From positions 248,001-312,000 of the forward strand of contig NZ_LMDV01000001.1 of NCBI RefSeq assembly GCF_001425175.1: 64,000 nt of DNA, in the 5' to 3' direction. A model generated the notes under the pieces. It was not told the DNA's origin. It did not search any database and saw only the letters and a list, made by a program, of their open reading frames with translations. Each line of letters opens with the position of its first letter. The first letter of the stretch is position 1. The position numbers and the translations under genes are program-made. The DNA comes from Nocardioides sp. Root1257. GTDB lineage: Bacteria > Actinomycetota > Actinomycetes > Propionibacteriales > Nocardioidaceae. Shown in pieces: positions 56,825-64,000 of this stretch.

Positions 56825-58360
56825 CTCGGCGACGATCACCTGCTTGGGCGACTGCACCGAGCCCTTGCGGGCCTTGACCATCGCCTGGATCTCGGCGGTC
56901 ATCGTGGCGATCGACTCGTCGTCGCGCGGCGCGTCCGAGCGGAGCACGACGATCGCGGTGACGGCCTCGCCGAACTTCTCGTGCGGGGTCCCGATCACAC
57001 CGACCTGGGCGATCGCCGGGTGCTCGGCGACCACGTCCTCGACCTCGCGCGGGAAGACGTTGAAGCCGCCGGTGACGATCATGTCCTTGGTCCGGTCGAC
57101 GATGTACCAGAAGCCGTCCTCGTCCTCGCGGGCCACGTCGCCGGTGTGCATCCAGCCGTCGCGGAACGTCTCGGCGGTCTCGTCGGGCAGGTTCCAGTAG
57201 CCGCCGGCGAGCAGCGGACCCGCGACGCAGATCTCACCCGGCTCCCCCACCGGCACCTGCTTGCCGTCCTCGTCGAGGAGGGCGGTGCGGATGAACGCCG
57301 ACGGGCGCCCGCAGGACGCGAGCCGGCGGTCGTCGCCGGTGACGTGGTCCTCCTTGGACAGGTAGGTGATCGCCATCGGGGCCTCGGACTGCCCGTAGTA
57401 CTGCGCGAAGATCGGGCCGAAGCGCTCGATCGCCTCCTTGAGGCGCACCGGGTTGATCGCCGAGGCGCCGTAGTAGACGGTCTCCAGCGACGACAGGTCA
57501 CGGGTCTTGCTGTCCGGGTGGTCCATGAGCGCGTAGAGCATCGACGGCACCAGCATCGTGGCCGTGATCCTCTGCTCCTCGATCGTCCTCAGCACCTCGG
57601 CCGGGTCGAACTTCGCGAGCACGTAGAGGCAGCCGCCCTTGAGCACGGTCGGGACGAAGAAGGCCGCGCCGGCGTGCGACAGCGGGGTGCACATGAGGAA
57701 GCGCGGCGACTCGGGCCACTCCCACTCCGACATCTGGATCTGGGTCATCGTGTTCATCTGCCGCGACAGGCCGATGACGCCCTTGGGCTTGCCCGTCGTA
57801 CCGCCGGTGTAGGTGATCGACACGATGTGGTCCGGGTCGAGGGTGACCGCCTCGAGGGGCAGCGGGTCGAACGACGCAGCCGCGGCGTTGAGGTCGTGGC
57901 CGACGTGGCTGAGCTCCTCGGGCACGGGCCCGATCGTCAGCACCTTCTCGAGCTTCGGGCACTTCTCCAGCAGGCCGAGCGCGCGCTCGACGAACATCGG
58001 CACCGGGTCGATCGTGATGCTGGTGATCTCCGCGTCGTTGATGACGTAGGCGTGGTCGTCGAGCGAGCCCAGCGGGTGCAGCGAGGAGCGCCGGTGCCCC
58101 TGGGTCTGGCCGGCGCCGAGGATGAACAGCACCTCGGGGCGGTTGAGCGCGAGCAGCGCCCCCGCCGTGCCGCGGCCGGCGCCGAGCGCCTCGAAGGCCT
58201 GGGCGTACTGGCTCATCCGCTCGGCGGCCTGGCCGCCGGTGATCGTGGTGTCACCGAGGTACATGACCGGCTTGTCCCGGTGCCGCTTGAGGGCGGACAC
58301 CATCAGGTGGCCGTTGTGGGTCCCGACTCGCATGTCGTTGGCAGGCAGAGCGTCAGTCAT
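56741..58360 (-). CDS. Acyl-CoA ligase, FadD8-like, in KstR regulon
   Basis: A 539-residue adenylating enzyme: YTGGTTGKPKG P-loop near residue 200, YYGASAINP, FNVFPREVEDVV hinge and the catalytic lysine in LTGLGKPDKK. The N-terminal TYNGHL-like THNGHLMVSALKRH resembles mycobacterial FadD8. A perfect KstR box lies in front (58372-58385) and its ATG is 7 nt after TAGTCT, so it should be induced by sterols. Substrate is unknown; a sterol-derived acid is inferred. Overlaps the convergent PAP2 gene by 84 bp. Confidence 0.85.
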   Translation of the reverse strand: MTDALPANDMRVGTHNGHLMVSALKRHRDKPVMYLGDTTITGGQAAERMSQYAQAFEALGAGRGTAGALLALNRPEVLFILGAGQTQGHRRSSLHPLGSLDDHAYVINDAEITSITIDPVPMFVERALGLLEKCPKLEKVLTIGPVPEELSHVGHDLNAAAASFDPLPLEAVTLDPDHIVSITYTGGTTGKPKGVIGLSRQMNTMTQIQMSEWEWPESPRFLMCTPLSHAGAAFFVPTVLKGGCLYVLAKFDPAEVLRTIEEQRITATMLVPSMLYALMDHPDSKTRDLSSLETVYYGASAINPVRLKEAIERFGPIFAQYYGQSEAPMAITYLSKEDHVTGDDRRLASCGRPSAFIRTALLDEDGKQVPVGEPGEICVAGPLLAGGYWNLPDETAETFRDGWMHTGDVAREDEDGFWYIVDRTKDMIVTGGFNVFPREVEDVVAEHPAIAQVGVIGTPHEKFGEAVTAIVVLRSDAPRDDESIATMTAEIQAMVKARKGSVQSPKQVIVAESLPLTGLGKPDKKALRAQFWTGDRAVG

Positions 58361-58371
58361 GCGCCCGAGAC

Positions 58372-58385
58372 TAGAACGTGTTTCA
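58372..58385 (-). promoter_or_regulatory. KstR-type operator (box c)
   Basis: TAGAACGTGTTTCA, full match to TNNAACNNGTTNNA. On the minus strand its end merges with TAGTCT (58373-58368), the -10 of the fadD8-like gene. The box also covers the stop codon of the upstream ProC-like gene. Confidence 0.85.
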
Positions 58386-59156
58386 GTTCGGGGCAATCCT
58401 GGCGAGGACCGCGTCGAGGCCCACGCGCACCTCGTCGTAGACCCCGGCCTCGCCGAGGTCGCGCGCGAACTGCTCGTTGAGGCCGCCCGGGGTCGCGTGT
58501 GCGTCGGCCAGGGCCGCGAAGTCGGCACCGGGCTGGCCGAGCTCTCCCGAGAGCGCGGCGAAGGTGTCGGCCACGTAGCGGCGCGCCTCGGGACCGGCGA
58601 TGCCGTGGGCCGTGAGCCAGTCGGCGATCGTGCCGAGGTAGCGGAAGTGCGCGGCGACCGTCGCGGACGCCGCGGCGACGGACTCGTAGGCGAGCTCGTC
58701 GTCGATCGCCAGGCTGCCGCCGAGGCGGTCGAAGAGCCCGGCGACCGCCGCCGTCGCCGGGTGCACCGGCGTCATGCTGCCGCGCGTCGCCACCGCGGGC
58801 AGCGGGATGCTGCGCGCGAGGTCGGTCGCCGGCGCGACGACCTCGGCCAAGCGCTCGACCGACAGGCCGGCGACCGCGCTCACGACCGCCTGGTCGGCAC
58901 GGAAGGCCAGACCGGAGAGCACCTCGGCGGCGTTGCCGGGGAGCAGGCAGACGACGACCACGTCGGACTCGTCGAGGACGGCCTGGTTGTCACCGGCGAC
59001 CCGCACCGTGGCGAACCGCTCGGCCAGCGCGGCCGAGCGTGCGGCGCTGCGGGGCGACAGGACCACCTCCGGCGGGTCGTCGAGGCCCTCGCACAGCCCG
59101 ACGACGATGGCTTCCGCGATGGATCCGACTCCGACGACGCCGTACGTGGTGCTCAC
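58383..59156 (-). CDS. Pyrroline-5-carboxylate-reductase-like (ProC family) oxidoreductase
   Basis: A 257-residue protein: Rossmann start YGVVGVGSIAEAIVVGL, VVVVCLLPGN, SAVAGLSVERL and a helical C-terminal dimerisation domain, as in ProC and related NAD(P)-dependent enzymes. It is 22 bp behind the LLM oxidoreductase and probably in its operon, so a role in the steroid regulon rather than proline synthesis is likely. GTG at 59156. Confidence 0.78.
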   Translation of the reverse strand: MSTTYGVVGVGSIAEAIVVGLCEGLDDPPEVVLSPRSAARSAALAERFATVRVAGDNQAVLDESDVVVVCLLPGNAAEVLSGLAFRADQAVVSAVAGLSVERLAEVVAPATDLARSIPLPAVATRGSMTPVHPATAAVAGLFDRLGGSLAIDDELAYESVAAASATVAAHFRYLGTIADWLTAHGIAGPEARRYVADTFAALSGELGQPGADFAALADAHATPGGLNEQFARDLGEAGVYDEVRVGLDAVLARIAPN

Positions 59157-59178
59157 GCAGGCAACTCTGTCATGCGGG

Positions 59179-60222
59179 TCACGCCAGCAGCTCGGCCACC
59201 GACCGGATCTCGTCCGCGGACCGGGCACTGAGCAGCAGCGTGGTCACACCGGTCTCCTCCCACTGGGCGACCTTCTCCTTGACCTCGCCGGCGGTGCCGA
59301 CGATGTGCATGTCGTCGACCAGCTCGTCGGGGATCAGGGCGGTCGCCTTGTCCTTCTCGCCGCTGAGGTAGAGCCGCTGCACCTCCGCGGCCAGGTCCTC
59401 GTAGCCCATCCGCACGAAGACCTGGTTGTGGAAGTTGGCCTCCTGCGCGCCCATCCCGCCCATGTAGAGCGAGACCGACGGCTTGATCGCGTCGAGGATG
59501 AACTGCTTCTCCTCCGCGTTGGCGACGACCTGGAGGTGGCAGGTCGCGGCGATCTCGAAGTCGTCCCGGGTGCGCCGGGCGCCGGGCCGGGCGAAGCCCT
59601 CGTCGAGCCACGGCTGGTACATGCCGGCCGACTTAGGGGTGTAGAAGATCGGGATCCAGCCGTCGGCGATCTCGGCGGTCTGGGCGACGTTCTTCGGACC
59701 CTCGGCGCCCAGCCAGATCGGCACGTCCGCGCGGAGCGGGTGCACGATCGGCTTGAGCGGCTTGCCCAGCCCGACGGAGTTCTCGCCGCGGAACGGCAGC
59801 GGGTAGTGCGGACCGTCGTTGGTGACCTTGTCCTCGCGGGCCAGCACCTTGCGGATGATGTCCACGACCTCGCGGGTACGGGCGAGCGGCTTGCCGAACG
59901 GCTGGCCGTACCAGCCCTCGACGACCTGCGGACCGCTGACGCCCATGCCGAGGATGACGCGACCGTTCGACAGGTGGTCGAGCGTCATCAGGTGCATCGC
60001 GATCGACGTCGGCGTCCGGCCGGACATCTGCACGATCGAGGTGCCCAGCTTGATGCGCTCGGTCTCGCGCCCCCACCAGGCCAGCGGGGTGAACGCGTCG
60101 CTCCCCCACGCCTCGGCGGTGAAGATGGCATCGAACCCCGCCTCCTCGGCGGCGGCGACCAGCTCTCCGACGCCCTGCGGGGGCTGGGCTCCCCAGTAGC
60201 CGAGCTGCAGTCCGAGCTTCAT
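59179..60222 (-). CDS. LLM-class F420-dependent oxidoreductase (Rv3520c-like)
   Basis: A 347-residue luciferase-like TIM-barrel protein: LGLQLGYWGAQPP, FDAIFTAEAWGSDAF, MTLDHLSNGRVILGMGVSG and PIWLGAEGPKN, typical of F420-dependent enzymes. In mycobacteria the same gene (Rv3520c) stands divergent to Rv3521-ltp4-ltp3, as here. AGGAGAG precedes the ATG at 60222; a GTG directly in front is possible. The KstR box at 60282-60295 lies 60 bp upstream. Confidence 0.88.
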   Translation of the reverse strand: MKLGLQLGYWGAQPPQGVGELVAAAEEAGFDAIFTAEAWGSDAFTPLAWWGRETERIKLGTSIVQMSGRTPTSIAMHLMTLDHLSNGRVILGMGVSGPQVVEGWYGQPFGKPLARTREVVDIIRKVLAREDKVTNDGPHYPLPFRGENSVGLGKPLKPIVHPLRADVPIWLGAEGPKNVAQTAEIADGWIPIFYTPKSAGMYQPWLDEGFARPGARRTRDDFEIAATCHLQVVANAEEKQFILDAIKPSVSLYMGGMGAQEANFHNQVFVRMGYEDLAAEVQRLYLSGEKDKATALIPDELVDDMHIVGTAGEVKEKVAQWEETGVTTLLLSARSADEIRSVAELLA

Positions 60223-60281
60223 CACGTCTCTCCTGTCGTCTCACCGCCGACGCCCGCCGTGGGCACGCTCTTGCCGAAGTG

Positions 60282-60295
60282 TAGAACGTGTTCTA
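60282..60295 (+). promoter_or_regulatory. KstR-type operator (box d), perfect palindrome
   Basis: TAGAACGTGTTCTA, perfect match and perfect half-site symmetry. Its right end is part of TAGTTT (60294-60299), the -10 placed 6 nt before the ATG of the DUF35 gene. The divergent LLM gene can be controlled from the same site. Confidence 0.9.
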
Positions 60296-60305
60296 GTTTC
60301 GGACC

Positions 60306-61256
60306 ATGACACGAACACTGTCAGCACCGGTCACCGTAGCGTTCGACTACACCCGCTCCACCGGCCCCGTCGTGGGTCGCTTCCTCACCGGGCTCCGCGA
60401 CGGCGTCGTCGTCGGCGGCCGGACCTCGGCGGGTGAGGTCGTCGTACCCCCGCTGGAGTTCGACCCGGTCACCCACGAGCCGACGACCGAGTTCGTCGAG
60501 GTCGGCCCGGGCGGGACGGTCACGTCCTGGGTCTGGGTGCCGGAGCCGGTCAAGGACCAGCCGTTCGACCGCCCCTTCGCCTTCGCCCTGGTGACCCTCG
60601 ACGGCGCCACCCGGCCGTTCCTGCACGCGCTCGACGTCTCGTCGCCCGACGAGGTGTCGACCGGCATGCGGGTGCGGGTGCGCTTCGCCGAGGAGCGCGT
60701 CGGCGCGATCACCGACATCGTGTTCGAACCGGAGATCGGGGAGCCGGCGGCGACCACCACGCTCCAGACCGTGGACCCCGTCACCGGCGTGATCGTCCCG
60801 GTCTCGCTTGACTACCTGTACGCAGCGAGCCCCGAGGAGTCCGCCTTCTACCGCGGCCTCAACGAGGGCCGCATCGTCGGCCAGCGCTGCCCCACCTGCC
60901 AGAAGGTCTACGTGCCGCCGCGCAGCGCCTGCCCGTCCGACGGGACGCCGACGGCGGAGGAGGTGGAGGTCTCGCAGACCGGCACCATCACGACGTTCTG
61001 CATCGTCAACGTGCCGTTCCTCGGCCAGAAGATCACCCCGCCGTACGTGTCGGCGTACGTGCTGCTCGACGGCGCCGACATCGCCGTCCTCCACCTGATC
61101 CTGGGCGTCGACGCCGCGGAGGTCCGGATGGGCATGCGCGTCAAGGCGGTGTGGAAGCCCGAGGCCGAGTGGACCTACTCCCTGGAGAACATCGACCACT
61201 TCGAGCCGACCGGCGACCCGGACGCGGACTACGACACCTACCGGCACCACCTCTGA
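60306..61256 (+). CDS. DUF35 OB-fold protein with two domains (Rv3521-like)
   Basis: A 316-residue protein made of two OB-fold/DUF35-type halves; the second has a rubredoxin-like zinc ribbon RCPTC...SACPSD. Only three Cys are present, an Asp standing at the fourth position. DUF35 proteins partner thiolase-like Ltp proteins to form acyl-CoA-binding aldolases such as ChsH2-Ltp2. Next to ltp4 and ltp3 it should be their subunit. ATG is 6 nt after TAGTTT, leaderless. Confidence 0.87.
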   Translation: MTRTLSAPVTVAFDYTRSTGPVVGRFLTGLRDGVVVGGRTSAGEVVVPPLEFDPVTHEPTTEFVEVGPGGTVTSWVWVPEPVKDQPFDRPFAFALVTLDGATRPFLHALDVSSPDEVSTGMRVRVRFAEERVGAITDIVFEPEIGEPAATTTLQTVDPVTGVIVPVSLDYLYAASPEESAFYRGLNEGRIVGQRCPTCQKVYVPPRSACPSDGTPTAEEVEVSQTGTITTFCIVNVPFLGQKITPPYVSAYVLLDGADIAVLHLILGVDAAEVRMGMRVKAVWKPEAEWTYSLENIDHFEPTGDPDADYDTYRHHL

Positions 61257-61275
61257 CCGGGAACGAGAGGCTGAG

Positions 61276-62340
61276 ATGAGAGACGTTGCAGTCGTCGGGT
61301 TCGCCCAGCGACAGATGCCCGAGTTCGACGGGTCACCGACCTGCGTGGAGATGCTCGTACCCCTCCTCGCGGAGTGCTACGAGCAGACGGGCTGGACCCG
61401 CCGCGACATCGGCTTCTGGTGCTCGGGCTCGTCCGACTACCTGGCCGGCCGGTCGTTCTCGTTCGTGTCGGCGGTCGACGCGATCGGCGTGATCCCGCCC
61501 GTCAACGAGTCGCACGTCGAGATGGATCTCGCCTGGGCCATGTACGAGGCCTGGCTCAAGATCCAGACCGGTGAGGTCGACACCGCGCTCGTCTACGCCT
61601 TCGGCAAGGCCTCGGCCGGCGTCCTGCGCCGGACCCTGGGCCTCCAGCTGGAGCCGTACACGATGACGCCGCTGTGGCCCGACACCGTGTCGCTGGCCGG
61701 CCTCCAGGCCCGCGCCGGGATCGACGCCGGCGTCTGGGACGAGACGGCGATGGCCGAGGTGGCCAACCGGTCGCTCACCGACGCGGAGAAGAACGACTGG
61801 TCGATCCGCAAGGGCGGCTCGTCGGTCGAGGAGCTGCTCGCCCGGCCGATGTACGCCGACCCGCTGCGCAAGCACGACTGCTCCCCCGTCACCGACGGCG
61901 CGGCCGCGATCGTGCTGGCCGCAGGCGACCGGGCCCGCGACGTCCGCGAGACGCCGGCCTGGATCAGCGGGCTCGCGCACTACATCGACCCGATGGGCAT
62001 GGGCACCCGCGACCTGACCCGCTCGCCCTCGGCCGAGCGCGCCGCCGCGGCTGTCGACCTGTCCGGGGTCGAGGTGGCGGAGCTGCACGCGCCGTTCAGC
62101 CACCAGGAGTTGGTCCTGCGCCGCGAGCTCGGCCTCGCCGACGACGTACGCATCAACCCGTCGGGAGGTGCGCTGACGAGCAACCCGATGTTCTCCGCCG
62201 GCGGCATCCGGATCGGCGAGGTCGCCTCGCGGATCTGGTCGAGTGAGGTGAGCAAGGGCGTGGCCCACGCGACGTCCGGTCCTGCCCTGCAGCAGAACCT
62301 CCTGTGCGTCCTGGGCTCGACAACTGAAGGGACCAACTGA
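61276..62340 (+). CDS. ltp4: Thiolase-like lipid-transfer protein Ltp4
   Basis: A 354-residue SCP-x-thiolase-like protein. The N-terminal nucleophilic Cys of thiolases is absent (region around NESHVEMDLAWAMYE), while HDCSPVTDGAAAIVLA and INPSGGALTSNPM are kept. This fits retro-aldolases of the Ltp2 type. In Rhodococcus ltp3 and ltp4 are needed for removal of C24-branched sterol side chains. A GAGAGG site lies before the ATG. Stop overlaps ltp3 start (TGATG). Confidence 0.88.
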   Translation: MRDVAVVGFAQRQMPEFDGSPTCVEMLVPLLAECYEQTGWTRRDIGFWCSGSSDYLAGRSFSFVSAVDAIGVIPPVNESHVEMDLAWAMYEAWLKIQTGEVDTALVYAFGKASAGVLRRTLGLQLEPYTMTPLWPDTVSLAGLQARAGIDAGVWDETAMAEVANRSLTDAEKNDWSIRKGGSSVEELLARPMYADPLRKHDCSPVTDGAAAIVLAAGDRARDVRETPAWISGLAHYIDPMGMGTRDLTRSPSAERAAAAVDLSGVEVAELHAPFSHQELVLRRELGLADDVRINPSGGALTSNPMFSAGGIRIGEVASRIWSSEVSKGVAHATSGPALQQNLLCVLGSTTEGTN

Positions 62341-63506
62341 TGGCCAAGCAGCCCGCCGCGGTGGTCGGCGTCGGCCAGACCCACCACCGTGCCAAGCGAC
62401 TCGACGTCTCGATGGCCGGCCTGTGCCGTGAGGCGATCGACCGCGCGCTCGAGGACGCCGGCATGACCCTCGACGAGATCGACGCGATCGTCGTCGGCAA
62501 GGCGCCCGACCTCTTCGAGGGCGTGATGATGCCCGAGCTGTTCCTGGCGGAGGCGCTCGGCGCCGCCGGAAAGCCGCTCCTGCGAGTGCACACCGCCGGC
62601 TCGGTCGGCGGCTCGACCGCCATCGTGGCCGCCTCCCTCGTCCAGGCCGGCGTGCACAAGAAAGTGCTCACGGTCGCCTACGAGAAGCAGTCGGAGTCCA
62701 ACGCGATGTGGGCGCTGTCGGTGCCGCTGCCGTTCAACATGCCGGTGCACGCGGGCGCGGGCGGCTACTTCGCGCCGCACGTCCGCTCCTACATCCGGCG
62801 CTCGGACGCCCCGACCCACGTCGGCGCGATCGTGGCGGCGAAGGACCGCAACAACGCGCTGAAGAACCCCTACGCCCACCTGCACAACGAGGGCACCACC
62901 GTCGAGTCCGTGCTCGCCTCGCAGATGCTCTGGGACCCGATCCGGTACGACGAGACGTGCCCGTCCTCCGACGGCGCCTGCGCGCTGGTGATCGTGTCCG
63001 AGGACGTCGCCGCGGCCTCGCCGAACCCGGCCTGGATCCACGGCACCGTGATGCGGTCCGAGGCGACCACGGCCGCCGAGCGCGACCAGGTCAACCCCCA
63101 GGCGTCCCGCGACGCCGCCGCAGCCCTGTGGAAGCAGGCCGGCATCACCAGCCCGATCGACGAGATCGACATGGCCGAGATCTACGTGCCGTTCTCGTGG
63201 TTCGAGCCGATGTGGCTCGAGTCGCTCGGCTTCGCCGACGAGAACGGCGGCGGCTGGCGGCTCACCGAGTCCGGCGGCACGGCCATGGACGGCGTACTGC
63301 CCGTCAACTGCTCGGGCGGCGTGCTCTCCTCCAACCCGATCGGCGCGTCCGGCATGCTCCGCTTCGGCGAGGCGGCGCTCCAGGTCCGCGGCGCGGCGGG
63401 CGAGCACCAGGTCGACGGCGCCCGCAAGGCGCTGGGTCACGCGTACGGCGGCGGCTCGCAGTTCTTCGCGATGTGGGTCGTGGGCTCGGAGAAGCCGAGC
63501 AACTGA
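62340..63506 (+). CDS. ltp3: Thiolase-like lipid-transfer protein Ltp3
   Basis: A 388-residue thiolase-superfamily protein: VVGVGQTHH start, HTAGSVGGSTA in place of the usual nucleophile Cys loop, CPSSDGACALVI and VNCSGGVLSSNPIGASG near the C-terminus. With ltp4 and the DUF35 gene it likely forms a heteromeric aldolase that cleaves the 24-hydroxy branched side-chain CoA. One-base overlap with ltp4. Confidence 0.88.
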   Translation: MAKQPAAVVGVGQTHHRAKRLDVSMAGLCREAIDRALEDAGMTLDEIDAIVVGKAPDLFEGVMMPELFLAEALGAAGKPLLRVHTAGSVGGSTAIVAASLVQAGVHKKVLTVAYEKQSESNAMWALSVPLPFNMPVHAGAGGYFAPHVRSYIRRSDAPTHVGAIVAAKDRNNALKNPYAHLHNEGTTVESVLASQMLWDPIRYDETCPSSDGACALVIVSEDVAAASPNPAWIHGTVMRSEATTAAERDQVNPQASRDAAAALWKQAGITSPIDEIDMAEIYVPFSWFEPMWLESLGFADENGGGWRLTESGGTAMDGVLPVNCSGGVLSSNPIGASGMLRFGEAALQVRGAAGEHQVDGARKALGHAYGGGSQFFAMWVVGSEKPSN

Positions 63507-63587
63507 CGCCACCCGCGTAGGGTGCAGGGAACGGACCACGACGGACACCTCCGACCGGAGGCCCCGACCGGTCGAGAGGCGCACGTC

Positions 63588-64000
63588 ATGTCGACGTCGT
63601 ACGAACCCGTCCCCTCCACCCGCGGGTCCCTGCGCCTACGGATGAGCGATCGCACCGGGCTGGACACGCTCGACGGCGGGTGGTGGCCACGCAGCCGCGA
63701 CCTGGCGGTCGAGCTCGCCGACCTCGCGGATCACTTCCCGCACGCGCTCGGACGCGTCCAGCACGCCGTCTACTCCCCGCCCGACTGGGACGCGACGCCG
63801 CGACGCGTGGCGGTGCGCGGCGGGCACGTGGAGCTCGACGCCGTGCCGCGGGACGACACCCACCTCGTGCTGCTGCGCACGTCCCAGCGGCTGACGCTGT
63901 GCCTCCTCGTCGTCCCCCACGACTTCTCGGCCGACCAGGGCGCCGAGGCGCTGCTGGCCGCGACCACGACGGGCTACGCGCACTCCGCCGGGTGCCTCCT
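63588..64000 (+). CDS. DUF5994 family protein (partial, 3' end missing)
   Basis: Open from ATG 63588 to the window edge, 137 codons. RLRMSDRTGLDTLDGGWWPRSRDL with the GWWPRSRD motif, then GRVQHAVYSPPDWDATP and LVLLRTSQRLTLCLLVVP match DUF5994 proteins of actinobacteria, of unknown function. GAGAGGC precedes the ATG. The 81-bp gap before it holds no gene; TAGGGT at 63519-63524 may be the -10. Confidence 0.8.
   Translation, partial: MSTSYEPVPSTRGSLRLRMSDRTGLDTLDGGWWPRSRDLAVELADLADHFPHALGRVQHAVYSPPDWDATPRRVAVRGGHVELDAVPRDDTHLVLLRTSQRLTLCLLVVPHDFSADQGAEALLAATTTGYAHSAGCL

Overview
The window is about 72-75% GC by eye and uses GTG starts, ATGA/GTGA/TGATG gene overlaps and many leaderless TANNNT promoters. 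The gcvH-garA-ftsR-bfn-merR-gcvP block followed by DUF881-sbp-DUF881-pgsA2 is an actinobacterial arrangement also found in mycobacteria. GC content, gene set and repeats suggest a Nocardioides-like (Nocardioidaceae) chromosome. I saw no phage, IS element, CRISPR array, tRNA or rRNA.

Layout. 1-9.1 kb: end of a D-threonine aldolase-like gene, a cyclophilin lipoprotein, an SDR/OsmC pair, a Cys-free HesB-like protein, an MDR reductase, one-carbon genes (fhs, fchA), a small divergent cassette (DUF1838 versus Asp/Glu-racemase-superfamily enzyme plus Dabb protein) and a secreted protein. 9.1-14.1 kb: class V aminotransferase, PepN, FdhD. 14.15-14.52 kb: three tandem 123-bp repeats. 14.5-23 kb: sbcDC, GNAT, methyltransferase, PNPOx-like protein, tldD-pmbA. 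23-25.3 kb: three secreted proteins, two of them tandem paralogues. 25.3-35.7 kb: serine hydrolase, gcvP behind a glycine riboswitch, MerR/bifunctional nuclease/FtsR/GarA/GcvH, then DUF881-Sbp-DUF881-PgsA2. 35.7-41.1 kb: two CNNM/CorC-type CBS proteins and a DUF1800-DUF1501 pair.

41-47 kb and 56.7-63.5 kb form the most coherent biology: a KstR-type steroid regulon. Four boxes of the form TNNAACNNGTTNNA (one with a first-base mismatch) lie at 41135, 46183, 58372 and 60282. They control fadD19, echA19, an F420-type LLM oxidoreductase, a DUF35 protein, ltp4 and ltp3, plus genes not usually named in this pathway (a Rossmann dehydrogenase, a FadD8-like ligase, a ProC-like reductase). FadD19, Ltp3 and Ltp4 are known from Rhodococcus genetics to be needed for removal of C24-branched sterol side chains, so this looks like a phytosterol side-chain module. 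In most cases the KstR box runs directly into the -10 hexamer of a leaderless promoter.

Between these blocks (47.2-56 kb) is a LacI-controlled carbohydrate locus: binding protein, two permeases (no ATPase), LacI, GH3 beta-glucosidase and CE7 esterase on the minus strand, with a divergent SGNH esterase; LacI-type palindromes sit between the divergent starts. The window ends inside a DUF5994 gene.
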